From: Spirochaetaceae bacterium | Lineage (GTDB): Bacteria; Spirochaetota; Spirochaetia; SZUA-6; Fen-1364 | Assembly: GCA_003141795.1 (NCBI GenBank) | Contig: PLNO01000208.1 | Coordinates: 15,418 to 21,208, forward strand | Direction: 5' to 3' | DNA length: 5,791 bases | Position numbers and translations under genes: made by a program | In this document: in pieces, positions 5,104-5,791 of the stretch | Numbering within the stretch: the stretch's first letter is position 1 | Layout of the letters: each line of letters starts with the position of its first letter | The notes under the pieces: generated by a model | Databases searched by the model: none | Seen by the model: only the letters and a program-made list of their open reading frames with translations | Told to the model about the DNA's origin: nothing

Positions 5104-5791
5104 ATGAGTAGCGGTCTTGTCGATGAGCTTCACGATGTGCCGCTTGACAGGGAGAACCAGGACCTCAAGGAGATCCTCGAGATCGCCTTTCAGATCACGG
5201 CCCAGCTGGAGATCGAAAACGTCATCAAAAACGTCGCATGGAGCTTCGTCTCGAAGTTCGAAACTGAAACTGTCACCTTCGCCCTTCCCGGGGAGATCGA
5301 CGAAAGCACCATCAACATCATTTCCTACAAGGGCCTGAAGAAGGAAGACATCGGATTCACGCTGCCTTCGCTGCAGCCCCTGCTGGCCTTCGTTGACAAG
5401 GACGAGTACAGCCAGATCCCGTTCTCCTACCTGCAGGAGAACTTCCCCGATCGGGACGTCGTGAACAGGCTCGCCGAGCTCGCCGTGGACGTCATCGTGC
5501 CTCTGCGCACGGACAAGGGCTCCATCGGTGTCATGCTCCTCCCCAAGAAGGGGTCGGGTGCCACCTACGATCTTCAGGAAATCCAGTACATCACGCGCAT
5601 CGTGCGTTTCGCTTCGATAGCGATAGAGAACGCGAGCCTTTTCCGCCAGGCCACGACGGACAGGATGACCGGCCTTTTCTCCCACCACTTCTTCGAGAAG
5701 ACGCTGGACGAGGAGCTGGAGAGGGCACGGCGCTACAAATCCACCTTCAGCCTCGTGATGTTCGACATAGACCATTTCAAGAAGTTCAACG
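5104..5791 (+). CDS. GAF-like plus GGDEF diguanylate cyclase, 3' end cut by the window
   Basis: 229 codons are visible with no stop; the gene leaves the right edge. Residues about 17-40 are a short amphipathic, possibly coiled-coil helix (KEILEIAFQITAQLEIENVI). Residues about 35-180 read as a GAF-like sensor: a strand-rich core, IVPLRTDKGSIGVMLLPKK (131-149) and a C-terminal helix ending FASIAIENASLF. The GGDEF domain opens with TTDRMTGLFSHHFFEKTLDEEL and continues to FDIDHFKKFN (220-229), where D221 is the expected first metal-binding aspartate. The GG[DE]EF loop and any inhibitory site lie beyond the window, so cyclase activity (two GTP to cyclic di-GMP) is expected but unproven. No transmembrane segment is seen, so it is likely cytoplasmic. 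The start is chosen for promoter geometry; no Shine-Dalgarno precedes it. The signal sensed is unknown. Confidence 0.9.
   Translation, partial: MSSGLVDELHDVPLDRENQDLKEILEIAFQITAQLEIENVIKNVAWSFVSKFETETVTFALPGEIDESTINIISYKGLKKEDIGFTLPSLQPLLAFVDKDEYSQIPFSYLQENFPDRDVVNRLAELAVDVIVPLRTDKGSIGVMLLPKKGSGATYDLQEIQYITRIVRFASIAIENASLFRQATTDRMTGLFSHHFFEKTLDEELERARRYKSTFSLVMFDIDHFKKFN

Noticed and set aside
3620..5104. Open minus-strand frame of 494 codons opposite DUF1015
   Set aside because: Its composition (Val, Glu, Asp, His, Leu repeats) is that of the reverse of a GC-rich coding frame; DUF1015 motifs on the plus strand are unmistakable.

Overview
This is a GC-rich bacterial chromosomal window with seven protein-coding genes packed at ordinary chromosomal density. 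I see no insertion sequence, phage gene, CRISPR array, tRNA or rRNA. The gene set (Lrp/AsnC regulator, YqgE/AlgH, DUF1015, B12-type radical SAM, GAF-GGDEF) indicates a bacterium. The exact lineage is not fixed by the sequence. The N-terminal GAF-like region and start of the GGDEF domain in the last gene remind me of spirochaete diguanylate cyclases, but this is only a leaning.

Layout. Positions 1-668 (minus strand) hold an HD-domain phosphohydrolase of the YedJ/YpgQ type. It is followed 9 bp later by the first 36 codons of a gene whose N-terminus looks like the LOR/SDH (TIGR00300, ornithine/arginine catabolism) family. Positions 669-835 are a divergent control region with an island of about 20% GC (761-810). 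It holds a strong sigma70-type promoter for the plus strand, one or two for the minus strand, and a pair of 20-bp direct repeats 31 bp apart that overlap promoter elements in both directions. Positions 836-1589 (plus) are an Lrp/AsnC regulator and a small DUF2917-like protein, 1 bp apart. Positions 1586-3492 (minus) are a cobalamin-binding-type radical SAM enzyme and an AlgH/YqgE protein, joined by a 4-bp ATGA overlap. AlgH converges on the DUF2917 gene with the two stop codons sharing one CTAG. Positions 3493-3682 are a second divergent control region. Positions 3683-5053 (plus) are a DUF1015 protein. After a 50-bp promoter-bearing gap, 5104-5791 (plus) is a GAF-GGDEF diguanylate cyclase cut by the window end.

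How it fits together. The left half reads as a locally controlled amino-acid/nucleotide metabolism locus: an Lrp-family regulator divergent from an HD hydrolase and a probable ornithine-catabolic enzyme, with operator-like repeats placed to repress both directions. The right half is a set of separate conserved housekeeping-like genes.

The most notable pattern is in translation starts. Three genes that begin transcription units (HD gene, lrp, GGDEF gene) each have a -35/-10 pair with a 17-bp spacer, and the -10 ends exactly 6 nt before the ATG. This predicts mRNAs that begin at the start codon (leaderless). The genes lying second in a unit, and the radical SAM and DUF1015 genes, carry recognisable Shine-Dalgarno sequences instead; the one for the LOR/SDH-like gene is weak.
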